Assembly: GCA_019119355.1 (NCBI GenBank)
Contig: DWXE01000026.1
Span: 1 to 64,000 of the forward strand
Reading direction: 5' to 3'
DNA from: Candidatus Eisenbergiella merdigallinarum
GTDB taxonomy: Bacteria > Bacillota > Clostridia > Lachnospirales > Lachnospiraceae
DNA: 64,000 nt
Positions 25,913 through 35,020 of the stretch are shown in pieces (within the stretch, counting starts at the first letter, position 1; the number at the start of each line of letters is the position of its first letter). The notes under the pieces are model-generated. The model was not told the origin of the DNA. It did not search any database and was given only the letters and a program-made list of their open reading frames with translations. A program made the translations under genes and the position numbers.

Positions 25913-27283
25913 ATGTTGGAGAAAATTTTCAAACTCAAGGAAAACAAAACCGATGTCAGGACGGAGCTCATGGCCGGTCTTACGACCTTCATGACCATGG
26001 CGTACATCCTGGCGGTAAACCCGAATATCCTTTCCGCTGCGGGAATGGATAAGAATGCGGTGCTGATCGCCACGGCGCTGGCATCTTTCATCGGGACGGC
26101 CCTGATGGCCCTGTTCGCGAACTATCCCTTCGCGCTGGCGCCCGGCATGGGGCTGAACGCGTACTTCGCCTACACCGTGGTGGGCAATATGGGTTATTCC
26201 TGGGAGATCGCCCTGATGGCGGTTTTCGTGGAAGGCCTGATTTTCATCGTGCTGTCTCTGACCAATGTCAGAGAGGCGATTTTCAATTCCATTCCCATGA
26301 CGCTGAAATATGCGGTCAGCGGCGGGATCGGCCTGTTCATCGCCTTTATCGGCCTGCAGAACGCCAAACTGGTGGTCAACAGCGATTCCACCCTGCTGAC
26401 GTATCAGACCTTTAAAGGGGAGACCTTCCATTCCGTGGGCGTGGGCGCCATTCTGGCCCTGCTGGGCGTCCTGATCATCGGCATCCTGCTGGTGAAGCGG
26501 GTGAAGGGCGGAATCCTTCTGGGGATTCTCATCACCTGGGTCCTGGGCATCCTCTGCGAACTGGCCGGGATCTATGTGCCCGATCCGGACGCGGGAATGT
26601 ATTCCGTGATCCCCACCGCGTTCGTGAGCTTCGACTTCACCTCCCTGGGGCAGACCTTCGGCAAGGTGTTCCAGGCCGATTTCGCGGGCGTGAGAGCGCT
26701 GGACTTCGTGACGGTGATCTTCGCGTTTCTGTTCGTGGATATTTTCGATACCCTGGGGACCCTGATCGGCGTGGCCTCCAAGGCGGACATGCTGGATAAG
26801 GACGGGAAGCTGCCCCGCATTAAGGGGGCGCTGCTGGCGGACGCCGTGGCGACCAGCGCGGGCGCGATCCTGGGGACTTCCACCACCACCACGTTCGTGG
26901 AGAGCGCTTCCGGCGTGACGGAAGGCGGGCGCACCGGCCTGACCGCGGTGACCACGGGCGTCCTGTTTTTGCTGGCGCTGATCTTTTCTCCGCTGTTTTT
27001 GACGATCCCGTCCTTCGCGACGGCTCCCGCCCTGATCGTGGTAGGATTTTACATGATCAGCAACGTGGTTAAGATCGACTTCGACGACCCTTCCGAGGGG
27101 CTTCCCGCGTTTCTTGCCATCGCGGCCATGCCGCTGGCCTACAGCATTTCCGAGGGCATCGCCATCGGCGTGATTTCCTACACCCTGCTGAACCTGATCA
27201 CGGGGAAGGCCAGGAGCAAGAAAATCAGCTGGCTGATGTATGTGCTCACCGTGCTGTTCATCTTAAAATACGTGTTCCTGTAA
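25913..27283 (+). CDS. NCS2-family nucleobase permease (AzgA type)
   Basis: A 456-residue transporter with 12-14 hydrophobic segments. The N-terminal RTELMAGLTTFMTMAYILAVNPNIL and the ALAPGMGLNAYFAY motif mark the AzgA-like branch of NCS2, importers of adenine, guanine or hypoxanthine by proton symport. The conserved FLFVDIFDTLGTLIGVA and GTSTTTTFVESASGV segments are intact. The ATG at 25913 follows AGGAGGCAGGAG; the longer frame from 25853 would cover the promoter. A terminator follows. Confidence 0.92.
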   Translation: MLEKIFKLKENKTDVRTELMAGLTTFMTMAYILAVNPNILSAAGMDKNAVLIATALASFIGTALMALFANYPFALAPGMGLNAYFAYTVVGNMGYSWEIALMAVFVEGLIFIVLSLTNVREAIFNSIPMTLKYAVSGGIGLFIAFIGLQNAKLVVNSDSTLLTYQTFKGETFHSVGVGAILALLGVLIIGILLVKRVKGGILLGILITWVLGILCELAGIYVPDPDAGMYSVIPTAFVSFDFTSLGQTFGKVFQADFAGVRALDFVTVIFAFLFVDIFDTLGTLIGVASKADMLDKDGKLPRIKGALLADAVATSAGAILGTSTTTTFVESASGVTEGGRTGLTAVTTGVLFLLALIFSPLFLTIPSFATAPALIVVGFYMISNVVKIDFDDPSEGLPAFLAIAAMPLAYSISEGIAIGVISYTLLNLITGKARSKKISWLMYVLTVLFILKYVFL

Positions 27284-27310
27284 AAAGAAGTCGGGCGATT
27301 TTGCGCGAAA

Positions 27311-27366
27311 GGGGCCGGTACGGGAGGATGGCTTTTGCCATCTCCTTCGTCCGGTCCCTTTTCTTT
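27311..27366 (+). terminator. Terminator after the NCS2 permease
   Basis: A long stem GGGGCCGG...GGATGGC closes on TTTT and returns as GCCATC...CCGGTCCC, followed by TTTTCTTTT. Confidence 0.8.
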
Positions 27367-27411
27367 TGACCGGATTTGTGGTAAAGTAAGGGAACGGGAA
27401 AAGGAGGGAGT

Positions 27412-28140
27412 ATGAAGATCACTTATCTGGGACACAGCGGATTTGCCGCAGAGCTTTCCGAATGCGTGCTCCTGTTCGACTATTACAGGGGGGAGCTGCC
27501 CGAATGGCCCGCTTCCAAAACGCTCCTGATCTTTGCGTCCCACGCCCATCAGGATCATTTCAACTGGAAGATTTTGCAGCTGGGGGAACGACATCCTTCC
27601 CGCCGCTATTTCTTCGGAAACGATATCCGGCTGGGGGAAAAGTGGATGCGGCAAAAGGGGCTGGATCCTTCCGAGAAGAGACGCGTGACGAAGCTGGCGG
27701 GAGGAAGGACGGTGGAGCTGGAAGAGGGAGGGGCACTCGTGAGGGTGAGCGCTCTGGCTTCCACGGACAGCGGGGTGGCTTTCGTGGTGGAGACGGAAGG
27801 AAAGAGGATCTACCATGCGGGCGATTTGAACTGGTGGCACTGGGACGGCGAACCGGAGGAAGAAAACGCCTGGATGGAGGAACATTATAAAAAGGAAATC
27901 GACCGGCTTGCCGGGCAGCGGTTCGACGCGGCTTTCGTCCCGCTGGATCCCAGGCTGGGGGAGCAGTTCGGCCTGGGAATGGACTATTTTCTGGAAAAGA
28001 CGGAAGGGGACGCGGTCTTTCCCATGCACCTGTGGGAGGATTACGCCGCGGTGGACCGGTATCTGGACTCGCCGGCGGGCCGCAGGCATGCGAACCGGAT
28101 CCGGCGCCCGCAAAGGGGAGGACAGGAATGGAATATCTGA
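27412..28140 (+). CDS. MBL-fold metallo-hydrolase (UlaG-like)
   Basis: A 242-residue metallo-beta-lactamase-fold protein with the start MKITYLGHSGFAAEL, the metal motif HAHQDH and later metal ligands in IYHAGDLNWWHW and PMHLWEDY. It resembles UlaG/YtnP-like hydrolases; the substrate is not predictable. It begins a run of ten tightly spaced genes. Its stop overlaps the MutS-like gene by 13 bases. Confidence 0.88.
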   Translation: MKITYLGHSGFAAELSECVLLFDYYRGELPEWPASKTLLIFASHAHQDHFNWKILQLGERHPSRRYFFGNDIRLGEKWMRQKGLDPSEKRRVTKLAGGRTVELEEGGALVRVSALASTDSGVAFVVETEGKRIYHAGDLNWWHWDGEPEEENAWMEEHYKKEIDRLAGQRFDAAFVPLDPRLGEQFGLGMDYFLEKTEGDAVFPMHLWEDYAAVDRYLDSPAGRRHANRIRRPQRGGQEWNI

Positions 28141-29873
28141 TTTTGTTCGGGGCCCTGCTCTTCATCGGCCTGCTGGTCTTTGCGAAGGGGGTATGGGATC
28201 AGTCCAGGCAGCGCGGCTATCTTCGGCTGAAGCAGAAGGAGTCCTTCGGCAAGCCGTCCCAACGGACGTATGAGGACGGGGAAACGGAGGGGATCCCGCG
28301 CTACTTCGAAAAGCACAGGGACGGCTTTTATCTGGACGACACCACCTGGAACGATCTGAATCTGGATATGCTGTTTTTGCGGATGAACACCGCCCAGTCC
28401 TCGGCCGGACAGGAGTATTTATATCATATGCTGAGGACCCCCTGCTTCGACCGGACGGAGCTTTCGAAACGGGAGGAGATGATCGAAAACCTGATCCGGG
28501 AGGAAGAGGTGCGCGTGCAGCTGCAGATGCTGTATCTGGACGCGGGCCGGACGGGAAAATACTCCCTCTACGATTATCTGGATTTCCTGGATCAGCTGGG
28601 GGAGCGCAGCAGCCTTCCTCAGATCGGGATGGATCTGCTGCTTGTGCCCGCCGCAGGGATCATGGCCTTAAATCCGTCTCTGGGCATCGTGGCCGTGGTG
28701 GCGCTGCTGTCCGTCAACATCGCCACCTATCTGAAACAGCGAAAGGTCATCGATCCCTATCTGACCAGCTTTCGCTATGTGTTTCGGTGCATCCGGCTGG
28801 CGGAGCGGCTGACGGCGGTGAAAGCGGATTTCCTGGAAGAGGAAAAGGAGAAGCTTCGGGATCTCCTGAAGCGGTTTCAGGGGCTGAAACGGAGCGCGTC
28901 CTTTGGAATGAGAAGGCCCGGAACCGGCGGCAGCCCGCTGGATCTGGTCCTGGATTATCTGAACATGATGTTTCATTTCGACATCATGGGATTTAACCGG
29001 ATGCTGAAACAGGTGAGGGCCCATGCCGGGCAGGTGGACGAGCTGCTCACCGTCACCGGCCGCCTGGAAGCGCTGATCGCGGCGGCGGGCTTTCGGCAGA
29101 GCCTGGAGAGCTGGTGCGTGCCGGAACAGGATGGAGAAGAAGGATCTGCGGGAGAGGGAATTTTGATCCAGGGGCTGTACCATCCCATGGTGACCGAACC
29201 GGTCAAAAACGACATTGCCGCCGGACGGGGCGTGCTGGTGACCGGTTCCAACGCTTCCGGAAAATCCACGTTTCTGAAAGCCGTGGCGGTGAACGCGATC
29301 CTTGCGCAGACCGTCCACACCTGCTGCGCGGACCGCTATCGGGGCGGCCCTGTGCGGGTCATGACCTCCATGGCGCTGCGGGACGATCTGGCGGGAAAAG
29401 AGAGCTACTATATCGTGGAGATCCGTTCTCTGAAGCGGATTCTGGACGCCGCCGCCCAGGACGGGCCGAAGGTGCTGTGCTTCGTGGACGAGGTGCTGCG
29501 GGGGACCAACACGGTGGAGCGGATCGCGGCTTCCACCCAGATTCTCAAGAGCTTAAACAGGCCCGGGGTATGCTGCTTCGCGGCGACCCACGATATCGAG
29601 CTGACGGAGCTCTTGAAAGAGGAATACGACAATTACCATTTCGAAGAGGAGATCGAAGGCGGGGATATCCGGTTCCCCTACCTGCTTCTGCCCGGGAAGG
29701 CCACTACGCGGAATGCGATCCGCCTGCTGTCCATCATGGGCTACGACGATTCCATCATCCAGGCGGCACAGCGAATGGCGGAGCAGTTCGTTCAAAGCGG
29801 CAGGTGGGAAGGGGAAGGCGCGGGATCCGGGCCGAAAGAACGAAGAAAGGAAAGCATGGCATGCAGGAAGTGA
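28128..29873 (+). CDS. Membrane-associated MutS-like ATPase
   Basis: A 581-residue protein with the MutS core and ATPase domains but no mismatch-reading domain. An N-terminal membrane segment (about 3-20, [18 protein letters not shown]) and a further hydrophobic pair (about 175-205) anchor it. Walker A is [11 protein letters not shown], Walker B is [12 protein letters not shown] and the signature is VERIAAST. Such membrane MutS relatives have no established repair role. The ATG at 28128 follows GGGGAGGACAGGA and overlaps the MBL gene; the longer upstream frame is out of context. Confidence 0.87.
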   Translation: MEYLILFGALLFIGLLVFAKGVWDQSRQRGYLRLKQKESFGKPSQRTYEDGETEGIPRYFEKHRDGFYLDDTTWNDLNLDMLFLRMNTAQSSAGQEYLYHMLRTPCFDRTELSKREEMIENLIREEEVRVQLQMLYLDAGRTGKYSLYDYLDFLDQLGERSSLPQIGMDLLLVPAAGIMALNPSLGIVAVVALLSVNIATYLKQRKVIDPYLTSFRYVFRCIRLAERLTAVKADFLEEEKEKLRDLLKRFQGLKRSASFGMRRPGTGGSPLDLVLDYLNMMFHFDIMGFNRMLKQVRAHAGQVDELLTVTGRLEALIAAAGFRQSLESWCVPEQDGEEGSAGEGILIQGLYHPMVTEPVKNDIAAGRGVLVTGSNASGKSTFLKAVAVNAILAQTVHTCCADRYRGGPVRVMTSMALRDDLAGKESYYIVEIRSLKRILDAAAQDGPKVLCFVDEVLRGTNTVERIAASTQILKSLNRPGVCCFAATHDIELTELLKEEYDNYHFEEEIEGGDIRFPYLLLPGKATTRNAIRLLSIMGYDDSIIQAAQRMAEQFVQSGRWEGEGAGSGPKERRKESMACRK

Positions 29874-30346
29874 CGCTTTATACGGACGGTTCGGCCAGGG
29901 GAAATCCGGAAGGGCCGGGCGGTTACGGCGCGATTTTACAGTTTGTGGACAGCGGGGGAAATCTGCATGAAAAGGAGATGTCCGCCGGATACCGGAAGAC
30001 GACGAACAACCGGATGGAGCTGATGGCCGTCATCGCCGGCCTGGAAGCGCTGACCCGGCCGTGCCGCGTCACGGTGGTTTCCGATTCCCAGTATGTGACC
30101 AACGCCTTTTTGAAGGGATGGCTTGAAAGCTGGCAGAAAAAGAACTGGAAAGGGGCTTCCGGGCCGGTGAAAAACGTGGATCTTTGGAAGCGGCTGCTGG
30201 CGGCCGCACAGCCCCATGACCTGACCTTTATCTGGGTGAAGGGACACGCGGGCCATCCGGAGAACGAGCGGTGCGACCGCCTGGCCACGTCCGCTGCGGA
30301 CGGAACCGGGCTTTTGGTGGATGAGAAAGGAGAGGAAGGAAGATGA
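29861..30346 (+). CDS. rnhA: Ribonuclease HI
   Basis: A 161-residue RNase H that cuts the RNA strand of RNA-DNA hybrids. The catalytic carboxylates fall in [11 protein letters not shown] (D9), [10 protein letters not shown] (E), VVSDSQYV (D) and [12 protein letters not shown] (final D). The [17 protein letters not shown] basic segment is also typical. The ATG at 29861 overlaps the end of the MutS-like gene, and the stop overlaps the next small gene. Confidence 0.94.
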   Translation: MQEVTLYTDGSARGNPEGPGGYGAILQFVDSGGNLHEKEMSAGYRKTTNNRMELMAVIAGLEALTRPCRVTVVSDSQYVTNAFLKGWLESWQKKNWKGASGPVKNVDLWKRLLAAAQPHDLTFIWVKGHAGHPENERCDRLATSAADGTGLLVDEKGEEGR

Positions 30347-30489
30347 GCAGCCTGATCGCGTTTATCAACGCATTTTTATCCTATTTTCTGTTGTTCGCAG
30401 TGTGCGTCGCCGTGGTTGTGATCGCGGTTTTCATCGGCATCGCGCTGCGCAGGCGCAAGGACGCGAAGGACCGAAAGGAACAGGAGTGA
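30343..30489 (+). CDS. Small single-pass membrane protein
   Basis: A 48-residue ORF ([18 protein letters not shown]...) with one long hydrophobic segment (about 9-37) and a strongly basic/acidic tail ([13 protein letters not shown]). AAGGAGAGGAAGAAG precedes the ATG and its start overlaps the RNase H stop by ATGA. The following WYL regulator starts one base after its stop. The tight coupling argues that it is really translated. Function unknown. Confidence 0.72.
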   Translation: MSSLIAFINAFLSYFLLFAVCVAVVVIAVFIGIALRRRKDAKDRKEQE

Positions 30490-30490
30490 C

Positions 30491-31504
30491 ATGGCGCGCG
30501 CCAGCGGGCAGAAGCTGAAAATTCTGTCCGTACTGCAGATTTTGACCGAGGAGACGGACGAATGGCATCCGCTGGGGGCCGCGGCCATCGCGGAAAAGCT
30601 GAAATCCAGAGGGATTTCGGCGGAGCGGAAGTCCGTATACGACGACATCGAACAGCTGCGCGGCTTCGGCTACGACATCGTCTATGCAAAGGCCGGAAAG
30701 AAGGGCGGATATTATCTGGGAAGCCGGGAATTTGAACTGCCGGAGCTGAAGCTTCTGGTGGACGCCGTCTCCGCTTCCCGTTTCATCACGCCCAAAAAGT
30801 CCAGAGAGCTCATCGGGAAACTGGAGAAATTCGCGGGGAAAGAGGAAGCGAGACAGCTGCAGCGCCAGGTCTACGTGGCGGGCAGGGTGAAAACGGAGCG
30901 GGAAAACATCTACTATACCGTGGACGCCGTCCATCGCGCCCTGCAGCATCAGCAGCAGATTTCCTTTCAGTATATGGAATGGGGGCTGGACGGGAAGCTC
31001 CATCCGAGGCGGGAGGGAGCGCGCTATCAGGCCAGCCCCTGGGCGCTTTTGTGGAGTGCCGAGAACTATTATATGATCGCTTACGACGCGTCCGCCGGCA
31101 GGATCAAGCATTACCGGGTGGACAAGATGCAAAACATCCGCCTGCTGCCCCAAAAGCGGCTGGGGCAGCAGGCCTTTGACGGCTTCGATCCGGGGGCTTA
31201 TGCCAACCGCACCTTCGGGATGTACGGGGGAAAGGATTGCGTCGTGACGCTGGAATTTTCAGATTCCCTGGTGGGCGTCGTCATGGACCGCTTCGGGAAG
31301 GATACGTCGCTCTACCCGTCGGGAAACGGAACCTTTCTCATCCGGGTGGAGGTGGCGGTCAGCGGCCAGTTTTTCGGCTGGCTGACCGGGCTTGGCAGCC
31401 AGGTGAAGCTGCTGGGCCCGCCGGATGTGGCGCGCCAATATCGGGAGCATCTGGAAAAAATTATGGAAGGGTACAGGAATACGGGAGGAAACGATGAAAC
31501 TTGA
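30491..31504 (+). CDS. WYL-domain transcriptional regulator
   Basis: A 337-residue DeoR/YafY-like regulator: an N-terminal winged helix-turn-helix (about 8-75, LKILSVLQILTEETDEWHPLGAAAIAEKL), a linker, and a WYL domain (about 140-235) with SPWALLWSAENYYMIAYD. A C-terminal WCX-like extension follows. WYL domains sense ligands or nucleic acids. It lies within an operon of nucleotide and amino-acid enzymes, and its stop overlaps the aminotransferase start. Confidence 0.9.
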   Translation: MARASGQKLKILSVLQILTEETDEWHPLGAAAIAEKLKSRGISAERKSVYDDIEQLRGFGYDIVYAKAGKKGGYYLGSREFELPELKLLVDAVSASRFITPKKSRELIGKLEKFAGKEEARQLQRQVYVAGRVKTERENIYYTVDAVHRALQHQQQISFQYMEWGLDGKLHPRREGARYQASPWALLWSAENYYMIAYDASAGRIKHYRVDKMQNIRLLPQKRLGQQAFDGFDPGAYANRTFGMYGGKDCVVTLEFSDSLVGVVMDRFGKDTSLYPSGNGTFLIRVEVAVSGQFFGWLTGLGSQVKLLGPPDVARQYREHLEKIMEGYRNTGGNDET

Positions 31505-32669
31505 GCTGGCGGATCGGATGAAAGAATATGAAGAGGGCATTTTTCAGCTGCTGGACGAAAAGAAGAAGGAGCTGACGGCCCGGGGGAAAACGGTGTATAA
31601 CCTTTCCGTGGGGACCCCGGATTTCCCGCCCCAGGATTTCGTGATGGAGGCGGTTTGCGCGGCCGCGGGGAAGCCGGAAAATTACAAATACTCCCTGGGG
31701 GATCTGCCGGAGCTGATCCGCGCCGTGCGGGACCGGTTTGCCGTCCGCTACGGGGTGGAGCTGGAGGCGGAGGAGGTCGCTTCGGTCTACGGTTCCCAGG
31801 AGGGGATCGCGCACATCGGCTTCTGCCTGCTCGATCCCGGGGACGAGGTGCTGGTGCCGGACCCGGGCTATCCGATTTTTTCCGTCGGGCCGGCCCTGGC
31901 CGGGGCGAAGCTGTCCTTTTATGAGCTCAGGGAGGAAAACGGCTGGCTGCCGGATCTGGACGCCCTTTCAGAACAGGCGGACCGGGCGAAATTCATGATC
32001 GTTTCCTATCCCATGAACCCCATCTGCAAATGCGCGCCCCGAAGTTTCTACGAGCGGCTGATTCCCTGGGCGAAACGGCACGATCTCCTGATCGTCCACG
32101 ACAACGCCTATTCGGATATCGTCTACGACGGCAGGGAGGGGATTTCCATCCTCTCCGTTCCCGGTGCGAAGGAGTGCTGCGTGGAATTTTATTCCCTGTC
32201 CAAATCCTTCGATTATACGGGGGCAAGAATGGGATTTCTGGCGGGAAACGCCCGGGTGGTGCAGGCGCTGAAAAAGCTCCGTTCCCAGATCGACTACGGC
32301 ACGTTCCTCCCCGTGCAGTACGGAGCCATCGCCGCTCTCACGGGGCCGGACGAGCCCGTTTTGAGACAGCGGGAGGAGTATCAGAAGCGGCGCGACGCCC
32401 TCTGCAGAGGATTTTCCGGGATCGGATGGAAGATCGAAGACAGCGAGGGGACGATGTTCGCCTGGGCGAAGATCCCGGACTCCTACGGGGAAGACGACGT
32501 CCGGTTCGTCATGGAGCTGATGGAGAAAACGGGCGTCTTGTGCACGCCGGGATCCAGCTTCGGATCGCTGGGAAAAGGGCATGTGAGATTCGCTTTCGTG
32601 ATTCCCGTTTCCGAAATCGAAAAAGCGGTGGAAGCGGTGCGTGAAAGCGGAATTTTGAAGAAGGGATGA
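31494..32669 (+). CDS. Class I/II PLP-dependent aminotransferase (DapL/AspC-like)
   Basis: A 391-residue fold-type I aminotransferase. PLP contacts appear in VGTPDFPP, NPICKCAP, HDNAYSDIVY and the Schiff-base lysine region YSLSKSFDYTGARMGF. The sequence is closest in style to LL-diaminopimelate or aspartate/alanine aminotransferases of Clostridia. The ATG at 31494 follows GGGAGGAAACG and overlaps the end of the WYL gene. The amino donor cannot be read from sequence; the window also carries meso-DAP dehydrogenase, so a DapL role is not required. Confidence 0.85.
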   Translation: MKLELADRMKEYEEGIFQLLDEKKKELTARGKTVYNLSVGTPDFPPQDFVMEAVCAAAGKPENYKYSLGDLPELIRAVRDRFAVRYGVELEAEEVASVYGSQEGIAHIGFCLLDPGDEVLVPDPGYPIFSVGPALAGAKLSFYELREENGWLPDLDALSEQADRAKFMIVSYPMNPICKCAPRSFYERLIPWAKRHDLLIVHDNAYSDIVYDGREGISILSVPGAKECCVEFYSLSKSFDYTGARMGFLAGNARVVQALKKLRSQIDYGTFLPVQYGAIAALTGPDEPVLRQREEYQKRRDALCRGFSGIGWKIEDSEGTMFAWAKIPDSYGEDDVRFVMELMEKTGVLCTPGSSFGSLGKGHVRFAFVIPVSEIEKAVEAVRESGILKKG

Positions 32670-32678
32670 AAATTTGAG

Positions 32679-33185
32679 ATGAATCGAATTGCCAGATTTG
32701 AGAAGGTGAGCCGGGAACAGTTCTGCAGGGATTTTGCGGACGCGTTTCCGGAATATGAGGGGGAGGCAGGAGCGGTTTACGACGCCATCCGCCTGCCCCA
32801 GAGAGCGACCAGGGGAAGCGCGGGATACGATTATTTTTCCCCGGTCTCCTTTACGTTAAAGCCGGGGGAGACCATCAAGATTCCCACCGGGATCCGGGCC
32901 TGGATGGAGGAAGGCTGGGTGCTGTGCAATTTCCCCAGAAGCGGCCAGGGATTCAAATTCCGCCTGCAGCTGAACAACACCGTGGGCATCATCGACAGCG
33001 ACTATTACGGTTCGGATAACGAGGGCCACATCATGGCGAAGCTGACCAACGATTCCAACGAGGGAAAGGTCTTGACGGTTCAGGCCGGAGACGGTTTTTT
33101 GCAGGGGATCTTCTTCCCCTTCGGGATCACGGAGGACGATGAGGCCGACGCGGTGAGAAACGGAGGCTTCGGGAGCACGGGATGA
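32679..33185 (+). CDS. dut: dUTP diphosphatase (trimeric type)
   Basis: A 168-residue dUTPase that hydrolyses dUTP to dUMP and pyrophosphate, keeping uracil out of DNA. Conserved motifs are visible: RATRGSAGYDYFSP (1), RSGQGFKF (2), NNTVGIIDSDYYG (3), AGDGFLQGIFFPF (4) and a C-terminal GGFGSTG (5). The start of the asparaginase gene overlaps its stop by four bases. The enzyme is slightly longer than classic trimeric dUTPases. Confidence 0.92.
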   Translation: MNRIARFEKVSREQFCRDFADAFPEYEGEAGAVYDAIRLPQRATRGSAGYDYFSPVSFTLKPGETIKIPTGIRAWMEEGWVLCNFPRSGQGFKFRLQLNNTVGIIDSDYYGSDNEGHIMAKLTNDSNEGKVLTVQAGDGFLQGIFFPFGITEDDEADAVRNGGFGSTG

Positions 33186-34189
33186 AAAAACGGATCCTTT
33201 TACTGACCACGGGCGGGACTATCGCTTCCGGGGACCGGGGCAGCGGCCTGGCGCCGGTGCTCTCCTCCGAGGATTTCCTGCAGTATGTGCGGGAATTCGA
33301 GACGGTGTGCGAGCTGGTGCCCATGGAAGTATGCAGCATCGATTCCACCAACATGGATGTTTCCCACTGGCTGATGCTGGCGCGGGCGATCCGGGAAAAT
33401 TATGAGGCGTACGACGGCTTTCTCATCTGCCACGGGACGGATACCATGGCCTATACGGCCGCGGCTCTTTCCTACCTGATCCAGAATTCCCCCAAGCCCA
33501 TCGTGCTCACCGGCGCCCAGAAATCCATTTTATCGGAGATCACGGACGCCCGCAAAAATCTGCACGACAGCATCCGCTGCGCCCTGGACGATCACAGCAG
33601 GGACGTGATGCTGGTGTTCGACGGGAAGATCATCGCGGGAACCAGGGCGAAAAAGACGGCGACGTTCAGCTACAACGCCTTTTCCAGCATCAACTTTCCC
33701 GTCATCGGAAGAATCTGGGACGATGAGGTGCTGTATTATATAGAAAGGGAAGCTGGGGAGAAGCCGGTGACCTTTTACGACCGGATGGACCGGAAGGTTT
33801 TTCTGCTCAAGCTGACGCCAGGCATGTCCGCGGAAATCATCCCCGCGATTTTGAGCGTCTATGACTGCATCATCCTGGAGGGCTTCGGGGTGGGCGGCCT
33901 GCCGGACCGGCTGCGGGAAGTGTTCCAGCGGGAAATGCAGCGCTATGAACCGCACGAGAAGGTGCTCATCATGGCCACCCAGGTCACCTACGAGGGCAGC
34001 AGCATGGACACCTATGTGGTGGGAAGGAAGGCCAGGAAAAACCTTCCCTTTCTGGAAACCTACGACATGACGCTGGAGGCCGTATTCGCCAAAATCATGT
34101 GGATTCTGGGGCTTCACATCCGCGACCGGGACGAGATGGAGCGGCTCTTTTATCAGAAAATCAATTACGATATCTTTCGAAAGGACTGA
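33182..34189 (+). CDS. ansA: Type I L-asparaginase
   Basis: A 335-residue cytoplasmic asparaginase that converts asparagine to aspartate and ammonia. The first catalytic threonine lies in LLTTGGTIASGDRG and the second in ICHGTDTMAYTAAALSYL, with the Lys in LTGAQKS. No signal peptide is present, unlike the periplasmic type II enzymes. It overlaps dut at the start and is followed by ydcF-like coding after three bases. Confidence 0.93.
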   Translation: MKKRILLLTTGGTIASGDRGSGLAPVLSSEDFLQYVREFETVCELVPMEVCSIDSTNMDVSHWLMLARAIRENYEAYDGFLICHGTDTMAYTAAALSYLIQNSPKPIVLTGAQKSILSEITDARKNLHDSIRCALDDHSRDVMLVFDGKIIAGTRAKKTATFSYNAFSSINFPVIGRIWDDEVLYYIEREAGEKPVTFYDRMDRKVFLLKLTPGMSAEIIPAILSVYDCIILEGFGVGGLPDRLREVFQREMQRYEPHEKVLIMATQVTYEGSSMDTYVVGRKARKNLPFLETYDMTLEAVFAKIMWILGLHIRDRDEMERLFYQKINYDIFRKD

Positions 34190-34191
34190 AT

Positions 34192-34941
34192 ATGCCGGGA
34201 TTGTGTTATTGCCTGGGAGCGGCCTGTCTGGCCTATTGTTTCGGAATCCTGAAGAGAAAGGCCGCCGGGACCAGATTTTTTCTCGTCTGGTCCGTTTTGG
34301 CGGCCCTTTTTGCGCTGGCCGGCCTGTGCCTGCAGAAGGGCTGGGCGGCCCTGCTGCCGGGCTGGGGAAAAGCGGCGGCCGCGGCGTTTCTGCTTCTGGC
34401 GGCCGTTTTGGGGCTGGGGGGCACGGGGCTGATGCTCACCGGCTTTTTCGCCAGGGGGGAGAGGGGCCTGCCCTGGATCATCGTGCCGGGAGCGCAGCTG
34501 AAGGAAAACGGCCCCAGCCTGGCGCTGCAAAAGCGTCTGGATGCGGCCGCGGCCTATCTGCGGGAGAATCCGGAGACCATGTGCGTGGTTTCCGGGGGAC
34601 AGGGACGAAACGAGTCCATGAGCGAGGCGGAGGGGATGGCGGTCTATCTCATATCCAAAGGGATCTGCGCCGGACGGATTCTGAAAGAGGACCGCTCCGT
34701 CAACACCGGACAAAATCTTGCCTTTTCCAGAAGGCTGATCCCGCCCGATATACAGAGGGTTGGGATCGTAACCAGCAATTTTCACGTCTACAGGAGCGTG
34801 CAGCTGGCCAAAAGCAGCGGGTTTCCCGGCGCCGTGGGGATTTGTGCCCCTTCCGGGCTCTTTTTTCTGCCCAACAACATGCTCCGGGAGCTGTTGGGGA
34901 TTTTCAAGGATTTCGCTCTTGGAAATATGAAAATTTTGTAA
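34192..34941 (+). CDS. YdcF/DUF218-family membrane protein
   Basis: A 249-residue protein with three or four N-terminal hydrophobic segments (about 1-95) followed by a DUF218 domain (about 98-245: IIVPGAQLKENGPSLALQKRLDAA, VVSGGQGRNESMSEAEGMA, GIVTSNFHVYRSVQLAK). The family includes YdcF, SanA and ElyC, linked to envelope or peptidoglycan-precursor metabolism. The ATG at 34192 has CGAAAGGACTGAAT upstream, three bases after the asparaginase stop. Confidence 0.87.
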   Translation: MPGLCYCLGAACLAYCFGILKRKAAGTRFFLVWSVLAALFALAGLCLQKGWAALLPGWGKAAAAAFLLLAAVLGLGGTGLMLTGFFARGERGLPWIIVPGAQLKENGPSLALQKRLDAAAAYLRENPETMCVVSGGQGRNESMSEAEGMAVYLISKGICAGRILKEDRSVNTGQNLAFSRRLIPPDIQRVGIVTSNFHVYRSVQLAKSSGFPGAVGICAPSGLFFLPNNMLRELLGIFKDFALGNMKIL

Positions 34942-35020
34942 GAGGGCGCGACGGACGGGAAGAAGGCTGCGTCCTTATGGAGGAAGGGATCAAAAACAAA
35001 AAACGAAAGGATGGATCAAT

